This document shows, one piece after another, positions 40,625 through 50,055 of a DNA stretch of 64,000 bases. The DNA is from Caballeronia sp. NK8. GTDB taxonomy: Bacteria; Pseudomonadota; Gammaproteobacteria; Burkholderiales; Burkholderiaceae. The notes beneath the pieces are model-generated. The model saw nothing but the letters and a program-made list of their open reading frames with translations, was not told the DNA's origin and did not search any database. Location: NCBI RefSeq assembly GCF_018408855.1, contig NZ_AP024325.1:1612001-1676000 (forward strand), in the 5' to 3' direction. Within the stretch, counting starts at the first letter, position 1. Each line of letters begins with the position of its first letter. A program made the translations under genes and the position numbers.

Positions 40625-43423
40625 TTACTTCGAAAATGCATGCGCGACGACTTCCGCCTGTCTCGCCGCGTGCACCGCGTGATATCCGGGCGCAGTCGAT
40701 GCGGACGCGACGCGCCCCGCATACGACAAACTCGCGCGCGCGGGCAGAATCTCGCGCAGTTGCGGCTCGACAAAGCTCCACGCGCCCTGATTGCGCGCCT
40801 CTTCCTGACACCAGATCACGTGCTTCAGATTCGGATAGCGCGCGAACTCGGCGGCAAGTTGCCGCGACGGAAACGGGTACAACTGTTCGACGCGGATGAT
40901 CGGCGTATCGTCGCCGCCATGTTTGCGCCGATAGTCGAGCAACTCGAAATAGACCTTGCCCGACGTCACGATCACGCGCTCCACGTTGGCGTCATTCGAC
41001 GGATCGGTATGCTCGTCAGGCAGGATTTCACGGAACGCGCCGTGCGACAGTTCATCCAGCGCGCTGACGGCTTCCGGATGCCGCAGCAGGGACTTGGGCG
41101 TCATCACGATGAGCGGCCGACGGTCCGAAGCGAGCGCCTGCATGCGCAGCAGATGGAACAGTTGCGCGGGTGTGGTCGGTTGCGTGACGCGCATGTTGTC
41201 CTGCGCGCTCAGTTGCAGATAGCGCTCGAGCCGCGCCGATGCGTGCTCGGGCCCGGCCCCTTCCTGTCCGTGCGGCAGGAACAGCGTCAACGCGCTGCGC
41301 TGTCCCCACTTGGCGGCGCCCGCCGCAACGAACTGATCGATGACGACCTGCGCGCCATTCGCGAAGTCGCCGAACTGTGCTTCCCAGATCACGAGCGCAT
41401 CGCGATTCACCGTCGAGTAACCGTATTCGAACGCAAGCACGGCCGCCTCGGAAAGAATCGAATTGGTCACCGTGAAGCGGCCCTGCGTTTCGCCGATGTG
41501 ATCGAGCGGGATGAACACGCCGTCATCGCGCTTCGTACGCGTCTGGTCATGCAGCACCGCGTGACGATGATTGAACGTGCCGCGCGCACTGTCCTGTCCG
41601 CTCAGCCGCACATCGACGCCTCCATCGAGCAGCGAAGCGAAGGCGAGATGCTCGCCCATGCCCCAGTCGACCGGTTTCTTTCCGCTCGCCATGTCGCGAC
41701 GCGCCGCGATCATCTTGCCGACCAACGGATGAAGCGCATAGCCATCGGGCACGCTCGCGACGCGTTGCGCCAGCGTACTCACACGCTCCTGCGACGGCGC
41801 GACATAACGCGGCGTGTCGCTCGCCTCCGATTCGGCAGAGCGCGTGTCCGTTTCATCGGCGCGGGCCTGATCGAGAATCTCGCGTCGCGCGTCGACCTGA
41901 GCGCTGGCCTGTTCCGATGTCAGCGCGCCCTGACTGATCAGCCTCCGCGCATAGAGCGCCCGCACGCCGGGATGCGCCGCGATCGCGCGATACATCAGCG
42001 GTTGGGTGATCGCGGGCGTGTCCTGTTCCTGATGCCCGTGCTTGCGGAAACAGACCAGATCGATGACGACGCTGCGCCCGAACTCCGTGCGATAGTCGAG
42101 CGCGAGGCGCACGGCCATGGCCACCGCTTCGGGATCGTCGCCGTTGACGTGCAGCACGGGCGCTTCGATCATCTTGACGATGTCCGTCGCATAGAACGAT
42201 GAACGCGTGTCGCGCGGGTCCGAGGTCGTGAAGCCGATCTGATTGTTCACGACCACATGCACGGTCCCGCCCGTGCCATGCCCGCGCGTATAGGAAAGGC
42301 TCAAGGTTTCCATCACGACGCCTTGCCCGGACATCGCCGCATCGCCGTGAATCTCGACGGCGAGCACGCTGCCGGCATCGCCCGATGCGAGTGCGTCGGC
42401 CTTCGCGCGCGCCATGCCCTGCACGACCGGATTGACGATTTCCAGATGCGACGGATTGAACGCGAGCACGACTTCGACCGGTCCATCGGCGGTGTGCGCG
42501 ACGGTGCTGTAGCCCTTGTGATACTTGACGTCGCCTTCCGGGAGCGTGTCGCCGTCCTTGCCGTCGAATTCATCGAAGAGCGCGTGCAAGGGCTTGCCCG
42601 CGACGTTCACCAGCACGTTCAGGCGGCCGCGGTGCGCCATGCCCATCGCCACGGAGCGCACCTTCTTCGACGCGCCGTAACGCACCAGTTCGTCGAGCAG
42701 CACGATGAGCGATTCGCCGCCTTCGAGCGAAAAGCGCTTCTGCCCGACAAAGCGTGTATGAAGATACTTTTCGAGCCCCTCGGCGGCCGTCAGTCGTTCG
42801 AGGAACCGGCGCCTTTCGGCGAGCGCAAACGACGGCGTCGCGCGCGTCGATTCGAGTCTCATCTGCCACCAGCGCCGCTCGTTCGCGTCCGTCAGATGCA
42901 TGAATTCCGCACCCAGCGTGCCGGTGTAGGTCTGTTCGAGCGCGGCGACGATCTCGCGCAGCGTGGCGTCTTCGTCGAAGAAGTACGTGTCGGCTGTGCT
43001 GAAGCGAGTCGACAGGTCCGCCGCCGTCAAGCCGTAATAGGCAGGCGTGAGTTCAGCGAGCGGGCGCGGCGGCTCCCAATGCAGCGGGTCCAGGTCGGCG
43101 CGTCGCGTGCCGACGGTCCGGAACGCGGCGATCAGCGCCTGCACCGCCACCTGCTTTCTGGCGAGCGCGAGGCCGTTATCGGGCGATATCGGCAAGCCGT
43201 GCGGACGCTTCGCGAACTCGATGAAACTGGACACCACGGGCGCGTGCGGTTCGTCATCGCGATCGCTGCCGTCGATGGCGGGCGCTTCGCTCAAGGCATC
43301 GAAATAGCCGCGCCATTCATCCGTGACCGCTGCCGGATCGGTCAGATACAGCTCGTACTGCTCCTCGACATACGGCGCATTGGCGCCGAACAAAAATGAG
43401 CTCCTGCGTGTTTCGGTCAACAT
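40625..43423 (-). CDS. sucA: 2-oxoglutarate dehydrogenase E1 component (orphan copy)
   Basis: A 932-residue E1o, the ThDP-dependent decarboxylase of the 2-oxoglutarate dehydrogenase complex. It has the N-terminal FLFGANAPYVEEQYE start, MGMAHRGRLNVLVNV, the Mg/ThDP segment VEIHGDAAMSGQGVV...NNQIGFTTSDP, and WEAQFGDFANGAQVVIDQF. The ATG at 43421-43423 has AAAGGAC before it. No E2 (sucB) or E3 (lpd) gene is adjacent; the neighbours are an AHAS-like enzyme and regulators, so it may be a specialised or redundant copy. Confidence 0.93.
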   Translation of the reverse strand: MLTETRRSSFLFGANAPYVEEQYELYLTDPAAVTDEWRGYFDALSEAPAIDGSDRDDEPHAPVVSSFIEFAKRPHGLPISPDNGLALARKQVAVQALIAAFRTVGTRRADLDPLHWEPPRPLAELTPAYYGLTAADLSTRFSTADTYFFDEDATLREIVAALEQTYTGTLGAEFMHLTDANERRWWQMRLESTRATPSFALAERRRFLERLTAAEGLEKYLHTRFVGQKRFSLEGGESLIVLLDELVRYGASKKVRSVAMGMAHRGRLNVLVNVAGKPLHALFDEFDGKDGDTLPEGDVKYHKGYSTVAHTADGPVEVVLAFNPSHLEIVNPVVQGMARAKADALASGDAGSVLAVEIHGDAAMSGQGVVMETLSLSYTRGHGTGGTVHVVVNNQIGFTTSDPRDTRSSFYATDIVKMIEAPVLHVNGDDPEAVAMAVRLALDYRTEFGRSVVIDLVCFRKHGHQEQDTPAITQPLMYRAIAAHPGVRALYARRLISQGALTSEQASAQVDARREILDQARADETDTRSAESEASDTPRYVAPSQERVSTLAQRVASVPDGYALHPLVGKMIAARRDMASGKKPVDWGMGEHLAFASLLDGGVDVRLSGQDSARGTFNHRHAVLHDQTRTKRDDGVFIPLDHIGETQGRFTVTNSILSEAAVLAFEYGYSTVNRDALVIWEAQFGDFANGAQVVIDQFVAAGAAKWGQRSALTLFLPHGQEGAGPEHASARLERYLQLSAQDNMRVTQPTTPAQLFHLLRMQALASDRRPLIVMTPKSLLRHPEAVSALDELSHGAFREILPDEHTDPSNDANVERVIVTSGKVYFELLDYRRKHGGDDTPIIRVEQLYPFPSRQLAAEFARYPNLKHVIWCQEEARNQGAWSFVEPQLREILPARASLSYAGRVASASTAPGYHAVHAARQAEVVAHAFSK

Positions 43424-43705
43424 GATGCGTGTCCTTTGCGTGATGCGCGGCGTGTGCTTCGACCGCTCTGGTACGAAGTCTAGTCAGCCGCAGACGCGAC
43501 GAAACACCCATCTGGCGCGATGTCGGGCCAGTCGATATCCGATTTGGGCCAGCGCCGAAATGGCGGCATCGCGCGCACGCGAAGCGCGCGTTTGTTACAT
43601 CGCGGCAAAAGTCATTTACCGGTCACGGTGTCTGCCAGGCGCATGCCTTCGGATAGACTGGGTCATCGATGGCGGTTGACGGTTCCACTTGATGAAGGTC
43701 ACAGC

Positions 43706-44740
43706 ATGAAAGTCGCCCTTGTTCTGTTCGACGGCGTGCAGGCACTCGACGTTGCAGGCCCGCTCGATGTGTTCGCCGAAGCCAACACGCATCTGCCCGC
43801 GCATCAGCGCTACGAGGTCTCGCTCGTCGGACGCGAGGCGGGCGTCGTCGCCTGCTCGAACGGCATGCAGGTGCTCGTGCCGGTCGGCTATCTCGATTCC
43901 GATATCCAGTACGACTTGCTGCTCGTGGCCGGCGGACCGGAGTTGCCCGACTGGGACCCGCCGCGCGAATTCCTCGCGTGGCTGCGCAGGCAGGCGCGCG
44001 GCGCGGCGCGCTTCGGCTCGGTCTGCAATGGCGCGTTCGTGCTCGGACATGCGGGTCTGCTCGACGGCAAGCAAGTCACCACGCACTGGTCCGACGCGGG
44101 CCATCTCGCCGATGCGTTCCCGCAGGCGCGCGTGCAACCCGACCGCATCTTCATTCGCGATGGACGGCTGTTCACTTCGGCGGGCGTATCGGCGGGCATC
44201 GATCTGTGTCTGTCGCTCGTCGCCGAGGACTGGGGACATGAACACGCCGTGCGCGTCGCCAAGCGGCTCGTCGTCTACATTCAGCGTGAAGGCGGTCAAT
44301 CGCAATACAGCCCATATATCGGTGCGGACAAGGAAGAAGCGCCGCTCATCGGCAAGGTGCATCGGTACGTGACGGATCACATCGCCGATGCGCTGTCGAT
44401 CGAGCAACTGGCGAGCGCCGTTTCGGTGAGCCGCCGGACCTTCTCGCGCGTGTTCGCCAAGTATGCGAAGGTGACGCCATCGGCGTTCGTCGAGCAGGTT
44501 CGCGTCGACTCCGCGAGGAAGCTGCTCGAAGAAAGCGATGCGCCGCTCAAGACAGTCGCGTACAGGTGCGGCTTTCACAACGCCACGCATATGCGTACGA
44601 CATTTTCCCGGCGGCTGAACGTCACGCCGAGGCAGTATCGCGAGCGGTTTCGCGGCACCGTGGACATCCAGCCTGCGGCTCGTGTGCATGTCGATGTCGC
44701 CGAGCACATCGAGCTGGAAGAACTGGCGGAAGCTGCGTAA
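43706..44740 (+). CDS. GlxA-family transcriptional regulator
   Basis: A 344-residue protein with a DJ-1/PfpI-like domain (residues 1-190, FGSVCNGAFVLGHAGLL carrying the conserved Cys) and a C-terminal AraC-type HTH pair (IEQLASAVSVSRRTFSRVFAKYAKVTPSAFVE and VAYRCGFHNATHMRTTFSRRLNVTPRQYRERF). It is divergent from the sucA-like gene with 282 bases between, making it a candidate regulator of that operon. Confidence 0.92.
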   Translation: MKVALVLFDGVQALDVAGPLDVFAEANTHLPAHQRYEVSLVGREAGVVACSNGMQVLVPVGYLDSDIQYDLLLVAGGPELPDWDPPREFLAWLRRQARGAARFGSVCNGAFVLGHAGLLDGKQVTTHWSDAGHLADAFPQARVQPDRIFIRDGRLFTSAGVSAGIDLCLSLVAEDWGHEHAVRVAKRLVVYIQREGGQSQYSPYIGADKEEAPLIGKVHRYVTDHIADALSIEQLASAVSVSRRTFSRVFAKYAKVTPSAFVEQVRVDSARKLLEESDAPLKTVAYRCGFHNATHMRTTFSRRLNVTPRQYRERFRGTVDIQPAARVHVDVAEHIELEELAEAA

Positions 44741-44748
44741 GGACACTC

Positions 44749-45309
44749 ATGATCGCAGCGGATTCATCGGGCACGCTCGCCGATATCCTCGCGCCGTCAT
44801 TATCGGTCGTTTTCTGCGGCATCAATCCGGGCATACTCGCCGCCGCGACGGGACATCATTTCGCGGGCCGAGGCAATCGCTTCTGGCGGGTCGTGCATCT
44901 GGCTGGCTTTACGCCGGAACTGCTGCGTCCCGAAGATGATCGCGCATTGCTTCGATACGGATGCGGGCTCACGACCGCCGTCGCGCGCGCGACCGCGCGA
45001 GCGGATCATCTGTCGCGCGTCGAGATCGAAGCGGCGGCGTCGGCATTCGAGCGCAAGATCGAGCAGCACGCGCCGCGATACATCGCGTTCCTCGGGAAGA
45101 TGGCCTTGTCCGCGATGACCGGCCAGCGCGAGATCGCGTGGGGACTGCAAGCGCAACCCTTCGGCGGGGCCACGGCGTGGGTGCTGCCAAATCCGAGCGG
45201 CCTGAACCGCGCGTTCAGTCTCGATGCGCTGGTGGACGCTTACCGCGAACTGAGGATGGTCGCCTGTCCTCGCTGCGCAGATGCGGGTTCGTGCGCAACG
45301 CCTCCGTGA
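44749..45309 (+). CDS. mug: G/U (T) mismatch-specific DNA glycosylase Mug
   Basis: A 186-residue uracil-DNA glycosylase of the Mug/TDG family. Motif 1 GINPG near residue 24 carries the catalytic Asn, and NPSGLNRAFSL is motif 2. It removes uracil or thymine mispaired with guanine. The ATG at 44749 follows AAGGA. Its start is 8 bases after the GlxA-type stop, so co-transcription is possible. The 3' end overlaps the convergent LysR gene by 95 bases. Confidence 0.93.
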   Translation: MIAADSSGTLADILAPSLSVVFCGINPGILAAATGHHFAGRGNRFWRVVHLAGFTPELLRPEDDRALLRYGCGLTTAVARATARADHLSRVEIEAAASAFERKIEQHAPRYIAFLGKMALSAMTGQREIAWGLQAQPFGGATAWVLPNPSGLNRAFSLDALVDAYRELRMVACPRCADAGSCATPP

Positions 45310-46171
45310 CGAATTCCAGAAATGCGCGAATCTTCCCGCTCGCGCCTCGTCGTTCGACGTGCAGCATGTTCACCGGAACCGGCTCGGGCTCGAACGCCTT
45401 CAGAATGGGGCGAAGCCTGCGTCCCAATACTTCGGGCATCGCCTGGTATGAAAGCAACTGTGTGATGCCAACGCCGTCGCTGGCCGCAGCGATGGCCGCC
45501 GGCGCGAGATCGACGATCATGCGCGGCTGAAGCCGCACGGGCAACCGCGCGCCGCGCTCCCTGAAGACCCATTCCAGCGGATTCGTCACGCCCGTGAAGG
45601 ACACGCAGTCGTGATGCGTCAGTTCTCTCGGATGAACCGGCTCGCCGCGCGTCTGAAGATAGGCCGGGGCCGCATACGTCCGCCGGCGCACGAAACCCAG
45701 CGGCACCGCGAAGGTCGTCGAGTCGCCCAGATGACCGATACGAATGGCGATATCCACGCCTTCCTCCAGCAGCCGCGTGGTGCGATCGACGTACGCCGCA
45801 TGGATGCTGACGTCCGGATAGCGCAGCGCAAAGGCATTGACGAGCGGCGCGACGAAGCGCTGGCCGAACAGCACCGGCGCCGATATGGTTAGGGTTCCTA
45901 CCGGTTTGACGTGGTAAGCACCGATGTTCGCTTGGGCATCCGCGACGGCATCTAGAACGTGTCGGCAGGCATCGAGATAGGCCACGCCCGCATCCGTGGG
46001 CCGCACCGAACGCGTCGTGCGTGCGAGAAGTTGCGCGCCCGTACGCGCTTCGAGCGAATTGAGCGCCCTCGATACCGCGGCGGTCGACAAGCCAAGCTTC
46101 TCCGATGCACTCGTAAAGCTCCCGCTGTCGACGATCGCCACGAAGACTTCCATCTCTCGCAATCTGTCCAT
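45215..46171 (-). CDS. LysR-family transcriptional regulator
   Basis: A 318-residue LysR regulator. The N-terminal HTH MDRLREMEVFVAIVDSGSFTSASEKLGLSTAAVSRALNSLE is clear, followed by the substrate-binding domain. The ATG at 46169-46171 has GGGAAA before it; the open frame begins further upstream. It is divergent from the ABM-like gene at 46393, its likely target. Confidence 0.93.
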   Translation of the reverse strand: MDRLREMEVFVAIVDSGSFTSASEKLGLSTAAVSRALNSLEARTGAQLLARTTRSVRPTDAGVAYLDACRHVLDAVADAQANIGAYHVKPVGTLTISAPVLFGQRFVAPLVNAFALRYPDVSIHAAYVDRTTRLLEEGVDIAIRIGHLGDSTTFAVPLGFVRRRTYAAPAYLQTRGEPVHPRELTHHDCVSFTGVTNPLEWVFRERGARLPVRLQPRMIVDLAPAAIAAASDGVGITQLLSYQAMPEVLGRRLRPILKAFEPEPVPVNMLHVERRGASGKIRAFLEFVTEALRTNPHLRSEDRRPSSVRGKRPPAHRD

Positions 46172-46392
46172 TCCGATTTCCCGCCACGACTCGTTTCGAA
46201 TGGGAGTGTAAGCGGCATGTTCGCAATGTGCGTCGTCTTGGCCCGCATCGGAAACAGATTGGCCATTTCTGAAGCCATGTCCCGAACCGCGCATTCATTG
46301 GCCTGATTTGCATCTCGACCAAGCTTCGACAAACACGCACCGTCTACGACAATGAAGAGCCCCATTTGTGCAACCTCAACGAAGAGTCTGTC

Positions 46393-47067
46393 ATGTTCTC
46401 TGCAATGCTCGAAGTCAATCCGATTCCCGACCAGTTCGATGCCTATCTCAACATGGCGAAGATGCTGCGGCCCGAACTCGAAGCGATCGACGGCTTCATC
46501 GACAACACCCGCTACGCAAGCCTGACCCGGGAGGGATGGCTTCTGTCGCTGTCGAGCTGGCGCGATGAAAAGTCGCTGGTGCGGTGGCGTACCACCACCA
46601 AACATCACAAGATTCAGCAGGCTGCGCGCGATCGCGTGTTCGCGGACTATCGGCTGCGCATCGGGCAGATCGTGACGGACACGCATGTACCCGAAGGTCA
46701 CGCGCTGGTCGAGCAACGGCTCGATGTCACGGAAGCGGGCGCGGGCAAAGCGGTGACGCTGCTCGACGCGAGACGCGTGCCGGACTGGATCGCGCAGGCC
46801 GGGCCGCATGTCGTGGCGCGGTCGCTGGGCATCGATGAAGCAGCGCCCGGTCTCGTCGCGTGGGACGTGTTCCACGCGCTGCTGACGCCCGGCGACGTGA
46901 TCGCCGTGGCGACGTGGCGCGATCAGGCGGCGGCCGAATCGTTCGAACGCGAAGCTTCGCGCCCGAGCGATGTGCGCCTGCGTCACATTCGCGTGATCCG
47001 TGAATACGGCATGTTCGATCGACGCGAAGCGCCGCAATTCTTTGAAGAAGCGCAACGCAAGGCGTGA
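46393..47067 (+). CDS. Two-domain ABM-like (antibiotic biosynthesis monooxygenase) protein
   Basis: A 224-residue protein. The first half is an ABM-type ferredoxin-fold segment (MFSAMLEVNPIPDQFDAYL, WRDEKSLVRWRTTTKHHKIQ), and the second half repeats a similar arrangement (WDVFHALLTPGDVIAVATWRDQAAAESFE), which suggests an intramolecular dimer. ABM proteins act as small monooxygenases or scaffolds, and substrates are unpredictable. The ATG at 46393 is chosen over an upstream TTG. It is divergent from a LysR gene. Confidence 0.85.
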   Translation: MFSAMLEVNPIPDQFDAYLNMAKMLRPELEAIDGFIDNTRYASLTREGWLLSLSSWRDEKSLVRWRTTTKHHKIQQAARDRVFADYRLRIGQIVTDTHVPEGHALVEQRLDVTEAGAGKAVTLLDARRVPDWIAQAGPHVVARSLGIDEAAPGLVAWDVFHALLTPGDVIAVATWRDQAAAESFEREASRPSDVRLRHIRVIREYGMFDRREAPQFFEEAQRKA

Positions 47068-47373
47068 TTGTTTCGTCTCCATACGTGCGCGCCAGAAGAG
47101 AACGACCGGACGTGCTCGCCGCTTCATTCCAACGGCGAGCACTTATGCGCGCGCATGGACGCGACGCGCCTATACTCCATAGCATTCCAGAATAACCGCG
47201 CACTCGACGCTGGCAAGAAACACACGCGAAATGGCCCAATAGCCGGCCTGTCTCCGCTTCATCTCGCGCCACTCCCTTTCTAGAATTCCAATAAGCCGAT
47301 TCCGGGTTGCGGCGCATCAATCATCGATCCCGGATGCGATGCCAGGTTGAACACGTTCAGACACCGAACTCTC
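47068..47373. other. Non-coding gap upstream of the first efflux operon
   Basis: 306 bases without a convincing gene. The promoter of the MFS-HlyD-NodT operon should be here. I see no obvious operator palindrome or terminator. Confidence 0.45.
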
Positions 47374-48966
47374 ATGACACACGTCACTTCCACAGCAAGC
47401 GGCCGGCAAGACGCGATAGTCGCGCCGGCACCCGCAGAGCTTCCCGTGAAGGAAGCCACGCTTTCACTCCGGCTTGCCATCGGCTTGATCGGGATGCTGC
47501 TCGCGTCCCTGCTCGCAATACTGAACGAGCAAGTCACCGCGTTCGCGATGGCCGACATTCAGGGCGCACTTTCGATCGGACATGACGACGGCACCTGGCT
47601 GACCACCCTGTTCGAAGCGGCCAACGTCGCGACGATGGTCTTCGCGCCGTGGTTCGGCATCACCTTCACGCTCAAGCGGTTCACGATCGGCGCGGTCGTG
47701 GCCACGATGCTGTTCGGCTTCCTGTGCCCGTTCGCGCCGAACCTTCCGTCGCTCTATACGTTGCGCGTGTTGCAGGGCATCGCGGGCGGCTGCCTGCCGC
47801 CGATGCTGATCATCGTCGCGCTGCGCTATCTTCCGCCCCGAATCAAGCTGTACGGGCTCGCCGGCTATGCGCTGACCGCGACTTTCGGACCGGCGCTCGG
47901 CACGCCGCTCGCCGCGCTCTGGACCGAGTACTTCAGCTGGAAGATGGCGTTCTGGCAGATCGTTCCGCTCGGCATCGCGACCTGCGTGGCGATCCAGCAA
48001 GGCCTGCCCGACGATCCGCTCAAGCTCGAACGTCTGCGTTCGTTCAACTGGTCCGGATTCCTGACCGGATGCCCGGCCATCGCGATGCTCGTGATCGGCT
48101 TTCTGCAAGGCGATCGCCTCGACTGGCTGAACTCGGATCTCATCCGCGTGATGTTCATCGGCGGATCCGCGCTGCTGGTGGCGTTTCTCATCAACGAATG
48201 GTTTCATCCGCTGCCGTTCTTCAAGCTCCAGTTGCTGCAGCGACGAAACTTTTCGCACGGACTCACGACGCTCGCGGGCGCCGTGATTCTCCTGGTCGGC
48301 GTTGCCGCGATACCTGGCCAGCATCTCGCGCGGCTTCACGCGTATCGCGCGTTGCAGACGACGCCGCTGTCGCTGCTCGTCGCGCTGCCGCTGTTGATCA
48401 CGCTTCCGCTGACCGCCGCCGTGCTGAATCTGAAGCGTGTCGATTCCCGCTGGGTGATGGCGCTCGGGCTGTGTCTGATGATCGCGACCTGCGTGATGGG
48501 CAGCTTCATGACATCCGAATGGATCCGTGACAACTTCTACCTGTTGCAGTCCTTGCAGATCGCCGCGCAACCGATGGTGATCGTCGCGATCCTGATGGGC
48601 GTCACGACGGGTCTGCCACCCACGGAAGGCCCGTTCGCCTCGGCGATGTTCAACTCGCTCAAGACCTTTTCCGCCGCGATGGCGACGGGTCTCATCGAAG
48701 GTCTCGGCACGGCGCGCGAGCGCTTTCATTCGAACGTGCTCGTCGATCAGCTCGGCAATCGCGCGCTCATCACCGATCAGAGCATCGACGCGACGCACGG
48801 CGTCGGCGAGCTCGCGCACCGGGTGCATGAGCAGGCGCTCGTGCTGATGTCGGCGGATCTCTATCGCGTGATGGCTTGCGTCGCCGTCGCGCTGCTGTTT
48901 CTCGTTCCGTTGTTGCCCGTGCGTATCTATCCGCCGTGGACTTCTTCTCCGCCGTCTTCTCATTAA
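47374..48966 (+). CDS. MFS efflux transporter, DHA2 (EmrB-like) type
   Basis: A 530-residue inner-membrane transporter with about 14 predicted helices. LIGMLLASLLAILNEQVTAFAMADIQGAL and the PRIKLYGLAGYALTATFGPALGTPLAAL segment (motif C) are typical of DHA2 drug:H+ antiporters. The ATG at 47374 is used; a TTG 27 bases upstream is less likely. It is the first gene of a tripartite efflux operon with HlyD 12 bases after. Confidence 0.92.
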   Translation: MTHVTSTASGRQDAIVAPAPAELPVKEATLSLRLAIGLIGMLLASLLAILNEQVTAFAMADIQGALSIGHDDGTWLTTLFEAANVATMVFAPWFGITFTLKRFTIGAVVATMLFGFLCPFAPNLPSLYTLRVLQGIAGGCLPPMLIIVALRYLPPRIKLYGLAGYALTATFGPALGTPLAALWTEYFSWKMAFWQIVPLGIATCVAIQQGLPDDPLKLERLRSFNWSGFLTGCPAIAMLVIGFLQGDRLDWLNSDLIRVMFIGGSALLVAFLINEWFHPLPFFKLQLLQRRNFSHGLTTLAGAVILLVGVAAIPGQHLARLHAYRALQTTPLSLLVALPLLITLPLTAAVLNLKRVDSRWVMALGLCLMIATCVMGSFMTSEWIRDNFYLLQSLQIAAQPMVIVAILMGVTTGLPPTEGPFASAMFNSLKTFSAAMATGLIEGLGTARERFHSNVLVDQLGNRALITDQSIDATHGVGELAHRVHEQALVLMSADLYRVMACVAVALLFLVPLLPVRIYPPWTSSPPSSH

Positions 48967-48978
48967 GGGACGCTTGCC

Positions 48979-50055
48979 ATGTCATCCTTCATCCGCTCCC
49001 ACTCCAGACTCATTCGCATCGCCGCGCCGGTGCTCGCGCTCGCCGTCATCGCCTGGGTATGCGTCAGACTGCTGTCCGGTTCGTCCACCGAATCCACCAA
49101 CGACGCCTACGTCCACGCTGATTTCACGCTCGTGGCACCGCGCATTGCAGGCCAGATTTCGGAAGTGCCGGTCGAAGACAATCAGTCGGTCAAGGCGGGG
49201 CAACTGCTCGTGCGTATCGATGACCGCGACTATCGCGCCGCGCTGATGAGCGCGCAGGCCGACGTCGACGCGGCGCGCGCGGCTGTCGCGAACTTCGCTG
49301 CCGAAATCGCGCGGCACCCCTCGCTGGTCGAGCAGGCGCGCGCGACCCTGCGTTCCGATCAAGCGGCGATCGGCTTCGCGCGTGCGAACGCGTCGCGCTA
49401 TCAGAATCTCTCGGAGACGGGCGCGGGCACGGCGCAGGAACAGCAGCGCGCATCGAGCACGCTGGCGCAACAGATTGCGCAGCAGGAGCACGACCGCGCC
49501 GCATTGACGACGACCGAACAGAACCTCGATGTGCTGCGCACCCAACGCGACAAGGCCGCGGGCGCGCGAGCGCGCGCCGAGGCGGCGCTGGAGCAGGCGA
49601 AACTGAATCTGTCGTACACCGAGATTCGCGCGCCCGTCGATGGCAAGGTGGGCCGGCGCTCTGCGCGCGTCGGCGCGTTCGTGACGCCGGGCGCGCCGGT
49701 GCTGGCCATCGTGCCGCTGTCGGATGCGTATGTCGTCGCCAATTTTCAGGAAAACCAGATCACGCGGATGCGGCCCGGCGAGCGCGTGCACATCAAGGTC
49801 GACAGCTTTCCGGGCGTCGTCATCAACGGCCATGTCGATAGCCTCGCGCCTGCGACCGGCGTGAGCTTCGCACCCATCGCGCCCGACAACGCGACCGGCA
49901 ACTTCACGAAGATCGTGCAGCGCGTGCCGGTCAAGATCACGATCGATCGCGGACAGGAAGCGGCATCGGCGCTGAGCGTGGGGCTTTCGGTCGAAGCGGA
50001 AGTGGCCGTGGGCCGGCGCGGCGAAACACTCGCGAAAGGAGGCGACACAGAATGA
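48979..50055 (+). CDS. HlyD/EmrA-type membrane fusion protein
   Basis: A 358-residue periplasmic adaptor: one N-terminal membrane helix, the biotinyl-lipoyl hairpin STNDAYVHADFTLVAPRIAGQISEVPV, a long Ala/Gln-rich coiled-coil hairpin at about residues 90-200, then the second lipoyl half ADGKVGRRSARVGAFV-like strand and a beta-barrel. It connects the MFS pump to the NodT-type outer-membrane channel. It overlaps the following gene by four bases (ATGA). Confidence 0.93.
   Translation: MSSFIRSHSRLIRIAAPVLALAVIAWVCVRLLSGSSTESTNDAYVHADFTLVAPRIAGQISEVPVEDNQSVKAGQLLVRIDDRDYRAALMSAQADVDAARAAVANFAAEIARHPSLVEQARATLRSDQAAIGFARANASRYQNLSETGAGTAQEQQRASSTLAQQIAQQEHDRAALTTTEQNLDVLRTQRDKAAGARARAEAALEQAKLNLSYTEIRAPVDGKVGRRSARVGAFVTPGAPVLAIVPLSDAYVVANFQENQITRMRPGERVHIKVDSFPGVVINGHVDSLAPATGVSFAPIAPDNATGNFTKIVQRVPVKITIDRGQEAASALSVGLSVEAEVAVGRRGETLAKGGDTE

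Noticed and set aside
38570..42202. 1210-codon plus-strand frame opposite the AHAS-like and E1o genes
   Set aside because: Spans two unrelated real genes in antisense and has no motif.
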